The translations under genes were made by a program, and so were the position numbers. From contig JAZKJV010002953.1 of the NCBI GenBank assembly GCA_037367405.1, forward strand, positions 235,540 to 299,539: a DNA stretch of 64,000 nt, in the 5' to 3' direction. A model generated the notes under the pieces. The model did not search any database. It was not told where the DNA came from and saw only the letters and a program-made list of their open reading frames with translations. Below are positions 11,301 to 24,245 of this stretch, one piece after another; position 1 is the stretch's first letter, and every line of letters starts with the position of its first letter. Origin of the DNA: Ottelia alismoides (lineage: Eukaryota > Streptophyta > Magnoliopsida > Alismatales > Hydrocharitaceae).

Positions 11301-12803
11301 GGCCGCCTAGTGCGCGGATCTAGGATCCCAATCCTCTTTCGGTTTTTACGCGAGCTCGCAGTGTTATTACGCCTCGTTGGGATCCTGACTTTAGACCATT
11401 CCGCTGACCCTCTGTTTTAGGATACCCAGGCGGGGGATCCTTGGTTTTCAGTTTTACGTACGAGCTCGGTTGCCCATTACCGGTCGGGCTGTTTTTCTAG
11501 AGTGACTTTTCCGGGAAGTCCCTCTCATCCGTCTCAGTGGCGTAGTTGGGGAGTAGGCCTATCCCTCTATTGGACCGTCCTTCCAACTAGAGGGCGAGAC
11601 GGAAGAGCCATTTGTAGGCTTCTTCACCGCTTGAGTTTACCTTCGCCAAACAGACTTGGCGATTTTATATCTAGATCATCCATATCCATATCCACATCAT
11701 CTAAAATTACATCTGAGATAGTTGCACTTGAGGTTGAAGGGATTACAATTAAAACATCGAGAGTTACATCTGAGAGAGTTACAGTTAAGGTTTGGAGGAA
11801 ATTATAATTAAGGTTGAGTGATTGAGAGTGTCTATAATTTGATTCAAAATCTCATTAAGCTAGTGGACGTGTTGGGAACTTAGTTAGGATGCATTATACA
11901 ACACCGCATGCCTACGGAGGCACCCCAATCCTAAGGTACTTTTAAATACCTTAGAGTCATAGTGTGAGGTTACACACAGCCCAAGACCACAGACTATCCA
12001 CTAACTTAAAAGGAGTAAATAGAATTAAGGATCAAATTCATCATCATATCAGTCCATTATCGAAAACCATGACATGATCTTAATGACAAGAAAGTAGCAT
12101 TTACATGTGCCATCAAGTTCCGCAACATGATCTCCAAGACCCAAAATCATGATCTTAAAACACAGGAAATCATTATATGTTAGGGTTTGTCATCTAAACT
12201 ATATATAAATATATATATATATGGGATGAATGAAAAAAAGGGGAGAACAAATGAACTTAATACCAAACAGTTGAAACCCCTTTTACTTATGCAAGTAGAT
12301 GTAAATTATACTTGTTCCACCTTTCTACTTGCTCTCTTTTGCACATAATAAATTACTTGTCATTTATTTTTAAAAAAACTACGGATTTGTATTCACAATT
12401 GTGACTCCTTTTCTTCCTTTCACGCATGGCAGGAAAGGAGTCTGTTGTTCAGTAGCTATACAGGGTTCCAGGAGACAAGGTCTATACTAGACGGTATGTG
12501 ATTTTTGTTACAGTTTTTAGTTCAATTGATATTGTAAATACTTCTTCTCTTCAGTCAAATTTTTGGGATGTTGTATGTACAGACAGACATTGTACATGTT
12601 GTACAATCATATGAAATTAATGAAATAAGATTTTGGCGCTATTTGTCTCTTTTACCTTGTGGTTATAAATGTGAATGTCAGATGCCAATGATGATGCAAC
12701 AAAAGAAAAATTTCCCTATTTTTCTATAAATTATGCGATCTCTAGTGAATGGAAAGCCGCGAAATGTGTCGTAAACGGGCACCCGGATCCTCGGGGGTTC
12801 ACA
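8354..12803 (+). repeat. G 5' LTR
   Basis: It runs from TGTAACATCCGGGATCC to GGATCCTCGGGGGTTCACA. A TATA-like TTATATAAAT is near 8835, and a GCTG-rich transcribed-looking stretch is at 9080-9330. A GC-rich block at about 11215-11480 stands out from the otherwise AT-rich LTR. Small open frames inside it recur in the 3' LTR but have no recognisable domain. Confidence 0.95.
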
Positions 12804-12807
12804 TTTT

Positions 12808-12820
12808 TGGTATCAGAGCA
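12808..12820 (+). promoter_or_regulatory. Primer-binding site of G
   Basis: TGGTATCAGAGCA, complementary to initiator tRNA-Met, four T residues after the LTR end. Confidence 0.9.
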
Positions 12821-13049
12821 GTGGTACCCCGATACGCACATTCGCAGAATTTCAATTCCAATCGCATTAAGTTCTCGGATAGCGACAGTCTTCTGACTTG
12901 GCGTGAGTCCGAGAAGGGAAACATGACATTCGAATTCAATTACCACAGATGTCACCAATTTCATTAATTTTCATATTATATCCCAAGAAGAGAAAAAGCA
13001 TTTTCGGGTAGTGCTCACTCATCTCTATCGACTATGTTAGGAGGAGCAC
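12821..13049 (+). other. G leader, gag absent
   Basis: About 230 bp of leader runs straight into the protease remnant. The usual Tekay gag with its CCHC knuckle is not present in any frame, so roughly 2 kb has been lost here. Confidence 0.75.
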
Positions 13050-13484
13050 TTGCCGGACGTGGCACAGATTCCGCTCGACCATCTGGGTCGCAGCGAGCAG
13101 ACACGACCACCCCATCTACTCGACCAGTCAGGTGTTACTGATGTCACGAATGGGGACATTACCGATCAGTGTCTTGCTTCGAAGTTACTTGCTTCGTTAG
13201 GTAGAGTCTCAGAGACTCTCTCTTCCCCATATCACATACAAGGGCCAGGTGGCCAGTTGTTTATCATTTCCCTGATAGTCAGGCAATTGCCCGTACTGAT
13301 TGGCGGTTACAAGATGATCGCAGATTGTCTACCCTTACAGCTTGATGAGTTCGACTTGATTTTAGGCATGGATTGGTTATCCGATCATCATTCACTTGTT
13401 GATTGCTTTAGGAAGACAGTTGTATTCAGGATTCCAGATCTACCGAGTTCACTTTTGAGGGTACTATACATGACTCCACCATGA
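13050..13484 (+). pseudogene. G protease C-terminal half
   Basis: The open frame ends with ADCLPLQLDEFDLILGMDWL and DHHSLVDCFRKTVVFRIP, the C-terminal half of a Ty3/gypsy aspartic protease. The catalytic D-S/T-G part upstream is missing. The first 60 residues are unrelated-looking, consistent with a deletion junction. Confidence 0.8.
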
Positions 13485-13559
13485 AGTACATTTCAGTGTT
13501 GCAAGCCCAATGACTTGTTGATCAGGGTTGTGATTCATACCTTGCATTTGTTCGGGAGG

Positions 13560-15404
13560 TATCTGACCAGGAGCCGATGGCACAGGACATCTGAGTAGTC
13601 TCAGAATACCCTGACGTGTTTCTTGATGAGCTACCAGGATTACCTCCATAGAGAGAGATCGAGTTCGAGATCACATTGTTGTCAGATACACAGCCGATCT
13701 CTATGGCACCATATCGCATGGCACCAGCCGAGTTGAGGGAGTTGAAGGTGCAGTTGCAGGATTTACTTGATTTGGGATTCGTGAGACCGAGCACTTCACC
13801 TTAGGGTGCTCCGGTTCTATTTGTCAAGAAGAAGGATGGATACATGAGACTGTGCATTGATTACAGGCAGCTGAATAAGAGAACGGTGAAAAAAAACCGT
13901 TGCCACGCATCGATGATTTGTTTGACCAGCTCTAGGGATCTTCGGTGTTTTCAAAGATCGATCTTCGCTCAGGCTACCATCAGCTGAGGATTCGTGAGTC
14001 AGATATTCCGAAGTCAACTTTCAGGACTCGCTATGGACATTACGAGTTTGTGGTGATGCCGTTTGGGCTCACCAATGCACCTGCGACTTTCATGGATATG
14101 ATGAACTGTATCTTCCGTCCATATTTGGACAAGTTTGTAGTAGTGTTCATCGATGATGTGCTCATCTAATCACGGAATGAATGGGATCATGTGAATGATC
14201 TACGGATTGTTTTGGACACATTGCGAGAGCACAAGCTATATGTCAAGTTGAGCAAGTGTGAGTTTGGTTATCCCAGGTCTCGTTTTTGGGGCACGTCATT
14301 TCTGGAGCAGGTATCACGGTTGATCCTGTGAAGATAGATGCAGTCATGTCTTGGGAGCAACCCAAGACAGTTACTCAGATTCGGAGTTTCCTCGGACTAG
14401 CGGGCTATTACAGATGCCTTGTCAGCGGATTTTCACGCATTGTTCGCCCTCTGACACGATTGACGTAGAAGGGAGTTCCATTCATTTGGGACGATTCATG
14501 TGAGCAGGCCTTTCAGACACTGAAGGAGAGGTTGACTACAGCGCCTATTCTTGCTCTTCCTTCAGGCACTCAGGACTATGCAGTCTACACAGATGCATCT
14601 AGAGAAGGTCTGGGAGCAGTGTTGATGCAGAGAGGACAGGTGATTGCTTACGCATCACGGCAGTTGAGACCGCACAAGCGGAACTACCCCACACATGACT
14701 TGGAGTTGGCGGCAGTTATCTTCGCCTTGAAGATCTGGCGCCACTATCTATATGGGGTGAACTTCGAGATTTTCACGGATCACAAGAGTCTGAAATACAT
14801 CTTTGATCAGAAGGAGCTGAACATGAGACAACGCAGATGGCTCGAGCTGCTGAAGGATTATGATTGCACGATCTCTTACCATCCCGGTAAGGGAAACGTG
14901 GTGGCTGATGCACTTAGCAGGAGAGCACATGCTGATGGTACGGCGAACTGGCTATACACGTGGGATACGCTTGCAGCTTTGAGCGATTGGCATCCTCAGG
15001 AGAGCGCATCCATTTCTACCGCCGTGCCTCCACGATACAGTAGCCTTTGGGATCGTATTGTAGAGGGCCAGAAGACCGATCCTTGGATTCATGATAGATA
15101 TATGCGCACCGTCAAGGATGAAGTTGATGATTTTGTTGTGGCAGAGTCTATTTTATGGAAGGCAGGACGGGTCGTTGTACCCAATGGCGGGCAGCTTCGC
15201 AGAGACATTCTCGATGAGGCACACAGTTCACGGTTATCTATCCATCCAGGCAGTACGAAGATGTACCGTGATCTGCGTCGACATTTCTGGTGGGATGGAA
15301 TGAAGAGCGATGTGGCGCTACATGTTAGCAGATGCATAACATGTCAGATGGTCAAGGCTGAGCACATCCGTAGATCTCTTGGAGGAGACTGCGAGAGCTG
15401 TTGA
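13560..15404 (+). pseudogene. G reverse transcriptase, RNase H and integrase zinc finger
   Basis: Reverse transcriptase starts near 13600 ([15 protein letters not shown]) and continues through [19 protein letters not shown] (13945 on), the catalytic F-I-D-D (14149-14160) and [18 protein letters not shown]. RNase H follows with [17 protein letters not shown] and [19 protein letters not shown]. The H2C2 zinc finger is [11 protein letters not shown] then CITCQ. Lesions are a stop at 13801-13803, a frameshift near 13890 in an A-run, a stop at 14167-14169, a frameshift near 14280 and a stop at 14466-14468. The frame 14532-15404 is open for 290 aa. Confidence 0.9.
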
Positions 15405-15903
15405 TCTTGTGAGACGAAGGCTTCTGACGGCACAAAGCCGCCAGAAGAGCTATGCAGATCGTCGGAGGAGAGACATAGAGTTTCAGGTTGGAGATTGGAT
15501 ATTCCTCCGTGTATCTCCCATGAAGGGAGTGCAGAGATTCGGTGTTCGTGGCAAGTTGACGCCATGATATGTTGGACCATTCGAGATTCTTGCTAGAGTG
15601 GGGAAGGTGGCCTGCCGAGTAGCCCTTCCTCCACATCTATCAGCTATCCATGATGTCTTCCATAAATCCAACCTGAGGAAGTATGTCCACGATCCTCGGC
15701 ACGTCATCAATTATGAGAATCTTAATGTAGAGCCGGATCTGACTTATGAGGAGAAGCCAGTCCAGATACTTGACCGTGCTGTGAAGAAGCTTCGCAGCAA
15801 AGAAATATCATTGGTCAAGGTCTTGTGGCATCGACACCGCGTCGAAGAAGCGACGTGGGAGACCGAAGCTGACATGCGGGCACAACACCCGCAACTTTTC
15901 TGA
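15364..15903 (+). pseudogene. G integrase C-terminus with chromodomain; catalytic core deleted
   Basis: After CQMVKAEH the sequence jumps at about 15369 to [16 protein letters not shown], a region normally several hundred bases downstream. The whole integrase D-D-E core is therefore missing. The remainder has VGDWIFLRVSPMKGVQRFG, a stop at 15565-15567, then LPPHLSAIHDVFHKSNLRKY and the chromodomain (15760-15903) ending MRAQHPQLF. The chromodomain is known to direct integration of such elements to particular chromatin. Confidence 0.9.
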
Positions 15904-16083
15904 GGTAATACGCAAAACAAGCTTTTGTAATAAAATACATGTTGAAATATATGGCTTGTTTTCTCTTTGAGGTTTTTATAAGTTCAAAACCCTTTGAGGT
16001 TTTTATGACCAAATGAAATGCAAGACACATAATAACCATAACTCGAGTCTTGAGGACGAGACTCCCTTTGAGGTTTTTATAAT
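15904..16083 (+). other. G pre-LTR region with three copies of a 17-bp motif, no clear purine tract
   Basis: CYCTTTGAGGTTTTTAT occurs at 15963-15979, 15990-16006 and 16064-16080, the last ending three bases before the LTR. No long polypurine tract is seen next to the LTR, where second-strand priming normally starts. Confidence 0.7.
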
Positions 16084-19000
16084 TGTAACATCCGGGATCC
16101 GCGTAAACCCGAACTCGACCCGAATAAGGTCCGAATAACTCAATTAAGTTATTTGACAATATTAGATAACCTAAAACAACCAATTGGTAGTGAATCAAAA
16201 GTTGTTCAGGTGAAATCGACCAAAAATCGGTCGCTTTGTAGCACGCGCCGTGAAAAGCCGCGACGCAAATTCGGAAACCGCGAAACGAACCGAGACTGTC
16301 ATTAGATCCGATTCGACGATACAAAATAAACGGAATCGACCGTTCGTCAATCGGAGATCATTTGATATTTTTAAATCACAAAATTTAATCTTAAGCAAAA
16401 ACCGTATCCGAAAATTTCAAGTATTGAAAACTCGATCAAAAGTATATCAATATTGTACTCAAATCGATCGTCGTCCTGATACGAACAATTCAAGATATTG
16501 TGCGTTGAAATCCGAGATCCGATACGCAAATTCGATCAACTTTAAGGATATTAAATGAATAGAGTTTTTGGATATTATATAAATCTGTAATCACTGTAGC
16601 AGATTACAGTCAAAAAAAAAATTTTTCTCAGGCTGCACAGTCCAGCCGTTGGAGAGAAAAAATATATATATAGTACACTTGTCTTAACTCATATGTCCAC
16701 TTGGCATCAACTATCACTCTTCTCTTCCTATTTATATCTCTTTTTCCCTCATACTTATCCCTAAAATCCCCAAATTCTCTCCAGCCGTAAGGGCCTCCAG
16801 CCCCTTCCTTTCTTCCTGCTGCTTGCAACACTCCAGCAAGGATTGAGGGCCGCTGTTACTGCCATTTGCAGCAGCCATTGCTGCTGTCCAGCACCTTTGG
16901 AGTGCTGCTCTGAACTCCAGCATCTACAGCAGACAAAGAAGATGAAGGATCCTGTTACTCCTTGCATAGCAGCAGCTTTGTTGCTATTAGAATCAAGGAA
17001 GAAACTGCTGGAGCTGCTGTTCAAGCAGCTCTAGAGCTGATTGCATGCTTTGATCCAAGCCAGAAATCAAGGTACATTCCTATCCCCATCTCCTTGCTGC
17101 CATGCATGTACAACATCATCCCCTTTTTCTACCAAACAATGAAGTTTCTCCTATCCTTTTCTTCTTTTTGGAATAAGAAATTGATTTACTCAAAGATCTA
17201 CTATTTTGATTATACGAAATTTTCAAATGACTTACAATTCTTGTCATAAATTGGAATATGCAACTCTTTATCTCCAGTTCCAAGACTATTTATCTCAAGT
17301 TCCAGGATTTTTGGAAAGTTTTGATATTAAACCATAAATGTGGTTTAGATAGATGGTAAGATGTATCTTAGCTTCAGACAGCTAAAAAAAGGGGGGTGGG
17401 GATAGTTTCACTTCTAGAATCGAAGACTCAACTGCAAATTTGATGATAAACTATTAATGTCCAGTGATGAAATTATAGATAGTAATGTTGTGAATCATCA
17501 ACTTCTGTGACCACCGTAGGTTATAGTTTTTTTTGAAAAAAAAAACATGTACTCCCATGTGCTCATGTCATTAGGATGTATATCAGGCTTATAATCTGGA
17601 TGATAATAAATAGGATACCCTCCTTTTTACTGATTAAAAAAAACATGAAAGTTCTGCTGCAAAAATCTCCATTTTATAGTTCTGGGAAATTTAACTTTAA
17701 GTAAATTTTCAGTAAATATAAACTGATATAAACTTAAACTGTTATAAACTGGATCTGTAATATAAATATATATAGCTGATTGATGAAAGGCATGAGATAG
17801 TATGTTGAGAATGCCGTGCACATCACAAATGTACTGTATGCATTAGTGCATGGTCAGTACACATGCTTGTTTGTTAAGTTATAAAAAGATGTTCACAAGT
17901 ATATTACTTCTGTCGAAATCAACTTAAATAGCACTCATACTGGATAACCATCCTTACATTTGAAATATGCTGAGAAGTTGATCCTATCATACGTTTAAAG
18001 ATTTGACCCAATTTCAATTAATGTAATCTGGAACATCATATTTGATAGTCTTATAGAAAACGGGACCCCTAAGTGCTCATACAAATTTGGCAATTGGCCA
18101 GTTCATGCTTTGACTTGTTAAGTCAAGTTATTGAAATTTCTTGGGTTTGCAATTGGCAACTGTTCTGTTTTAGTTGCCATTAATAGTGTTATATCTAACA
18201 ATGGATGGAGGATGACACTAACAGAACTTGTTAGAGGTTGCTTGACAATCTCTTAAGTAGTATTGCATGACCTTAACCATCATAGAACACCTCTGGCACT
18301 TGCAGAAACAAGAACTAATATTTATGGGGTTCATGAAGACATGATGAGGACTGCTCAACTATACAAAATGAGATATAGAAAGTATGAAATGTTGGTGATG
18401 ACTTGATATTTGTATCGTTGGATGGTCGGAAGAGATGTCAACGAGGTAATTATAAACAAGCATGTCTCAAAAATCTATATCAGTCTCGTTTCAATAAATT
18501 TAGGAATAAATGTTTGGGGATAAATTGTTAATATTGTCAAATGCTATCAGAATGGATTAAGACAATTTATCAAAGGCTATCTTTCAAGAGAAAAAGGGCG
18601 TTCACTGTGAAGACTATCTTTATCCATTCACTAAAGTATCATATGATGAATCAGACTGATCAGAATAGCCTATACAAAAACTTCATTCAACTCATTATCA
18701 AGAACAATATCAAACATATTCATCTCTTGTATACAGTCATCAGCTACCAGTACCCTCTTATCATCTTACTTAAATCAACATCCATTTGTTGAACATGTAG
18801 TGTTACATAAGTAAAGCCACCTCAAGGACGAGGTCAAGATTGTCGATCTTTGGAAGAATCTAATCATCAAGAAATATACATCATTCTCATAGATTAAGAA
18901 AGAAAGGAGTAGTCATGCAAGTAAAATTGTTGGTGACTGATAATTATTAGTGCCGGTCATGGTGACCTTTACACCTGACCGTGTGAGGGCGCGGTGACCC

Positions 19001-20544
19001 TCACCTGGGCGGAGGAAAGGAAGCCCAGTTAGGGCAGCGGCCGCCTAGTGCGCGGGTCTAGGATCCCAGTCCTCTTTCGGTTTTTACGCGAGCTCGCAGT
19101 GTTTTTACGCCTCGTTGGGATCCTGACTTTAGACCATTCCGCTGACCCTCTGTTTTAGGATACCCAGGCGGGGGATCCTTGGTTTTCAGTTTTACGTACG
19201 AGTTCGGTTGCCCATTACCGGTCGGGTTGTTTTTCTAGAGTGACTTTTCCGGGAAGTCCCTCTCACCCGTCTCAGTGGCGTAGTTGGGGAGTAGACCTAT
19301 CCCTCTATTGGACCGTCCTTCCAACTAGAGGGCGAGACGGAAGAGCCATTTGTAGGCTTCTTCACCGCTTGAGTTTACCTTCGCCAAACAGACTTGGCGA
19401 TTCTATATCTAGATCATCCATATCCATATCCACATCATCTAAAATTACATCTGAGATAGTTGCACTTGAGGTTGAAGGGATTACAATTAAAACATCGAGA
19501 GTTACATCTGAGAGAGTTACAGTTAAGGTTTGGAGGAAATTATAATTAAGGTTGAGTGATTGGGAGTGTCTATAATTTGATTCAAAATCTCATTAAGCTA
19601 GTGGACGTGTTGGGAACTTAGTTAGGATGCATTATACAACACTGCATGCCTACGGAGGCACCCCAATCCTAAGGTACTTTTAAATACCTTAGAGTCATAG
19701 TGTGAGGTTACACACAGACCAAGACCACAGACTATCCACTAACTTAAAAGGAGTAAATAGAATTAAGGATCAAATTCATCATCATCATATCAGTCCATTA
19801 TCGAAAACCATGACATGATCTTAATGACAAGAAAGTAGCATTTACAAGTGCCATCAAGTTCAGCAACATGATCTCCAAGACCCAAAATCATGATCTTAAA
19901 ACACAGGAAATCATTATATCTTAGGGTTTGTCATCTAAACTATATATAAATATATATATATATGGGATGAATGAAAAAAAGGGGAGAACAAATGAACTTA
20001 ATACCAAACAGTTGAAACCCCTTTTACATATGCAAGTAGATGTAAATTATACTTGTTCCACCTTTCTACTTGCTCCCTTTTGCACATAATAAATTACTTG
20101 TCATTTATTTTTAAAAAAACTACGGATTTGTATTCACAATTGTGACTCCTTTTCTTCCTTGCACGCATGGCAGGAAAGGAGTCTGTTGTTCAGTAGCAAT
20201 ACAGGGTTCCAGGAGACAAGGTCTATACTAGACGGTATGTGGTTTTTGTTACAAATTTTAGTTCAATTGATATTGTAAATGCTTCTTCTCTTCAGTCAAA
20301 TTTTTGGGATGTTGTATGTACAGACAGACATTGTACATGTTGTACAATCATATGAAATTAATGAAATAAGATTTTGGCGCTATTTGTCTCTTTTACCTTG
20401 TGGTTATAAATGTGAATGTCAGATGCCAATGATGATGCAACAAAAGAAAAATTTCCCTATTTTTCTATAAATTATGCGATCTCTAGTGAATGGAAAGCCG
20501 CGAAATGTGTCGTAAACGGGCACCCGGATCCTCGGGGGTTCACA
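16084..20544 (+). repeat. G 3' LTR
   Basis: A 4461-bp partner of the 5' LTR, 11 bp longer through small indels. Substitutions are denser in the first 500 bp (about 3%) than in the rest. Its end, GGGGTTCACA, is followed by ACGCG. Confidence 0.95.
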
Positions 20545-20571
20545 ACGCGGAGTCTTGAAGGTGGAGGGCTA

Positions 20572-20717
20572 TGTTAACATATATATTAGTTTCATTTATA
20601 TCTCTCTGTTATTTTTATTCTTAGCCGTATGCTTTATGTAATTTACCCATAGGCTACTCTCCTATATAAGAGAGCCTAGGGTTGATGGAATAAACAACTC
20701 GTTCAATTTTCCCAACA
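20572..20717 (+). repeat. B 5' LTR
   Basis: It runs from TGTTAACATATATATTAG to TTTTCCCAACA, with TATA box CTATATAAGAGAG near 20662. Confidence 0.9.
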
Positions 20718-20730
20718 TGGTATCAGAGCG
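20718..20730 (+). promoter_or_regulatory. Primer-binding site of B
   Basis: TGGTATCAGAGCG begins at the first base after the LTR, matching initiator tRNA-Met. Confidence 0.9.
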
Positions 20731-21228
20731 ACCGTCCTAGACCGGAGTTCTCGAAACCCTATCCCTACCCCACCCGCGTGCCTCTCTCTCTCAGGCCGCC
20801 ACCGGGGCACACCTGCGCCTCCGCCGTGCGTGTGCACCCAGCGCCCCGCGCTCGCACGCTAGCCCTCACGCTCGCGCGCTAGCCCTCTGCGCGCTCGTCC
20901 TTCGTGCGACTGTGCACCAGCACCTGCGCGCCTCTGCACCAGCATCTGCGCGCGACTGCGCGCTAGCTCTCGCACTGTGCGACTGAGCGCGACCCCTTTG
21001 CGCACTCTTGTGCGCTTGCATGATCCAGCGCCCCTGCGCTCTTGCGTGCCAGCGTGATCCAGCGGGCACCTTAGAGCCCTAGGCGTGTGTTCTTGAATCA
21101 GCCCTAGAGCGCAAACCTTCAACCAAATGGGTTTAGTTGCTTGAAGTCTACACATGCAGCTAAACCTGTCTATATCCGTGTAGACGAATATTATCTTCAG
21201 TCAATCGTTCCAGTCTTCTATTTTCAGT
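20731..21228 (+). other. B leader
   Basis: Untranslated leader. From about 20770 to 21070 it is an irregular array of GCGC- and CCTGCGCG-rich words, as in C (38090-38380). Open frames here are compositional. Confidence 0.7.
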
Positions 21229-21776
21229 ACGTCATAGAGCAAGGCGGATATTCCATCTATTGGCGCCTTTCGTGGTCCAGCGCCTATTGTTAAGATGGAT
21301 GGTACGAACTATGAATTGTGGGCGATGCAGTTCATGAGTATGATGAAGTCAACGGGTAAGAACACATTCTTACCGAAGCAAAGCCTGCTGAGAAGACTGG
21401 AGCCAATGCCTCTTGGGAGGCCGATGACGCATACGCCAAAGTTTGGCTATCTGGAACGTTGGTGATCGAGATTGCCAATGACATTCTACATCAGCCCACG
21501 ACCAAAGACATGTGGGACATTCTGGCGACCACATACTCTCAGGCGAAGAATGAGACAAAGATTCTGCAACTCCAGCATGATATATTCACTATAAAGTAGA
21601 ATGGTCGCCCTCTACATTCACTCTACACATCCTTGCGAGGGATGTTCGAGAAGCTATACAGCTTCATGCCCCTGACAGCCACGCCAGAACAACAGAAGAC
21701 GTATCGGAATGCGACTATGGTGGGCGTGTTCCTTGCTGCACTTGATCCAGAGTATGAGGCGGCATGATCCCAGATC
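21229..21776 (+). pseudogene. B gag N-terminal part
   Basis: By comparison with C, the start codon is ACG instead of ATG (21229-21231) and the second codon after it is a stop (TAG). GAFRGPAPIVKMDGTNYELW is intact. Further damage is a one-base frameshift near 21361, a stop at 21597-21599 and a stop at 21766-21768. Confidence 0.85.
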
Positions 21777-24245
21777 TTGGCCGATTCTACTATTCCTCCC
21801 AGGGAGGAAGCCTTTCATAGACTGAGCCGTATCACCGTCCCGTCCATGGCCACGAATCAGAATGCTTCAGCCATGGCCGCCAACAGGGGTCGAGGATCTC
21901 ATCATCAGACCCGTGGACGTGGACCTCGTGGCAGAGGAGGCCGCACTCGGCCAACATGTACCTATTGTCATCGTGTCGGACACAATGAAGACACATGCTA
22001 CTCTAAGCATGGATTTCCTGCATCTGCACGAGTTGCTGAACAGATAGAGCCCCCATCTGCTGCCACTTTGGATCAACGGTTCGATGATCTAGTTGCCCGT
22101 CTAAGCGGCATTATTCCCCCATCTGGCCCAGCACCCACTACTGAGAGTCAATCTGATGCTGTTGCATCTGCCTCTACGTCTACCAGTGCATCAGGTAGCA
22201 TACTTGCATTTACCAGTAGTAGATCAGATACATTACCTTGGATTATGGACTCGGGCGCTACACATCATCTATGTGGCGATCAGAGTTTACTTACAGGATA
22301 CTTTCAGATTCCTCCAGGCCGAACAGTGGTCATTGCCAATGGTACACATTCCCCAATTACTGGTCAGGGGGAGATTAGACTGGCATCTTCTATGCAGCTC
22401 AAGAATGTGCTACATGCACCTGAATTTTCAATGAATTTATTATCAATTAGTCAGATTACAAAGGATTTACAATGTCGGGCAATTTTTTATCCATCTTCTC
22501 TTATTTTTCAGGACATCCTTACGGGCAACATGATTGGTTGTGGCTATGAGCAAGGAGGCCTCTATCGCCTCAATCAAACTCCGTTTGCTGGAACCTCATC
22601 CCTACCTACTGGACCAGTATCTCATCTGTTGTGGCATCTGCGCTTTGGACATCTACCGCTTCAGAAGTTGCGTCGTGTGTTACCCCAAGGTCTGCCTCAC
22701 ACATCTATCCAATGTGAGGCTTGTCAGTTGGGAAAGCATCACCGGTCTACCTTTCTCAGTCGTCCGGGTTGGAGTAGTACCTCCAAGTTTGAGTTACTTC
22801 ATATTGATATCTGGGGTCCGAGTCGTGTACATGATCATCAGGGATACAGATTTTATATAGTTATTGTGGATGACTTCTCTCGTGTGTCATGGGTATTTTT
22901 GTTGAAAAATAAATCTGAAGCAGGGAATATTATTATCCATTTTCTTAATGAAATTCATAATGTTATCTCCACATCTGTGAAATTTGTGAGAAGTGATAAT
23001 GCCCTAGAACTGTGTACTCATGTCCTAGCCAATTACTACTCATCAAAAGGGATTATCCATCAAACATCTTGTGCTTATACCTCTCAACAAAATGGGATCG
23101 CTGAAAGGAAACATCGCCACCTACTAGATGTCAGAAGATCACTTCTTATACAGAGTCATGTTCCTTATTCTTACTGGGGTAACGCGGTTCTCACAGCATG
23201 TTACCTAATTAATCGTATGCCGACCTCTGTCCTAGATGAACAGATTCCTTTCTCCCTTATCTACCCTGGTAAGGATCTGTTTTCCATTACTCCTCGTGTG
23301 TTTGGCTCAGTTGCCTTTGTCCACCAATTGTCTCCCGGTACTGACAAGCTCTCTCCTAGGGTTGTCAACTGTGTGTTTGTTGGGTACTCCAGAACTCAAA
23401 AGGGGTACAAGTGCTTTGATCCTTTGCGTAGGCGGTATATGGTCAGTGTAGATGTTACATTTTTTGAATCCGTAATGTATTTTTCATCCTCAAGTGATCA
23501 GCAACTACCTCCAGTGATTACGGATGCCATCTATATGACACCACCACCACCAGTACCATCATCACCACCACCACCACCACCAGCTCCACGTACTATTCCT
23601 GTTTCACCACTACCATTCCATTATACCCGCAGGCCTACTCCAGCTCATGGTCATGACGCATCTCCTAGCTCGCCTAAGGTATGTACTAAAGATACTACTC
23701 TTGATGGATCTAATGATATTTCTGAGCAGGATATGTTACAGGGGCCAAATGAGGACACAACTGATTTAGATGTTCCTATTGCTATACGCAAATCGAAGAG
23801 GAGCTGTGCCACATATCCTTTATCAGCTTATGTGTCATTTGAGCGACTATCTGGGGATTTCAGGAACTTTGTGGTTGCCTTGTCAGCTGTAGATATTCCA
23901 CGGAATTATCAAGATGCTCTGCAGGATAGTAGATGGCGTCTAGCAATGGAGGAAGAAATGACAGCACTTCAATCTAGGGGAACTTGGAGTCTAGTTCCTA
24001 TACCTGCAGATGTGACCCCAGTGAGCTGCAAGTGGGTATTTACAGTAAAGCAAAACGCAGATGGCAGTATTGACAAATACAAGGCCCGCCTTGTTGCACG
24101 TGGTTTTACACAGACATACGGGGTGGATTACATTGATACGTTCTCGCCAGTAGCCCGCCATTCTACCCTACGGATCTTGCTGTCAGTCACGGTTACTCGA
24201 AAGTGGCTGTTATATCAGTTTGATGTGAAGAATGTGTTCTTATAA
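21777..24245 (+). pseudogene. B gag C-terminus, protease, integrase and reverse transcriptase start (822-aa open frame)
   Basis: Domain order: CCHC knuckle CTYCHRVGHNEDTC (about residues 60-75), protease WIMDSGATHH (about 158), GAG-pre-integrase LWHLRFGHLPLQKL and CEACQLGKHHR, integrase with DIWGPS, RSDNALEL and SQQNGIAERK for the D-D-E triad, VGYSRTQKGYKCFDP, then reverse transcriptase up to QFDVKNVFL. The frame ends at TAA (24243-24245), where C has TAT, so one substitution truncates it. It is the longest open frame in the window. Confidence 0.9.

Larger units (their letters stand above)
8354..20544 (+). mobile_element. Ty3/gypsy chromovirus G (Tekay/Del-like) with 4.45-kb LTRs
   Basis: A 12.2-kb element with LTRs 8354-12803 and 16084-20544, iMet primer site 12808-12820, and pol remnants ending in a chromodomain. 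The chromodomain (HRHRVEEATWETEADMRA) and very long LTRs fit the Tekay/Del lineage. The 3.3-kb interior lacks gag, the first half of protease and the integrase core. The flanking bases are GCGCG (8349-8353) and ACGCG (20545-20549), a TSD with one mismatch. It sits in the leader of A. The LTRs differ by roughly 1-1.5% by eye, so it is one of the younger insertions. Confidence 0.9.

Noticed and set aside
11215..11480. Cluster of NotI, BamHI and SacI sites suggesting cloning-vector contamination
   Set aside because: The same block is present in both LTRs of G at the expected position, so it belongs to the element.
11502..11807. A 101-aa open frame repeated at 19240-19545
   Set aside because: It is duplicated because it lies in both LTRs of G; no domain, and conservation is explained by LTR identity.
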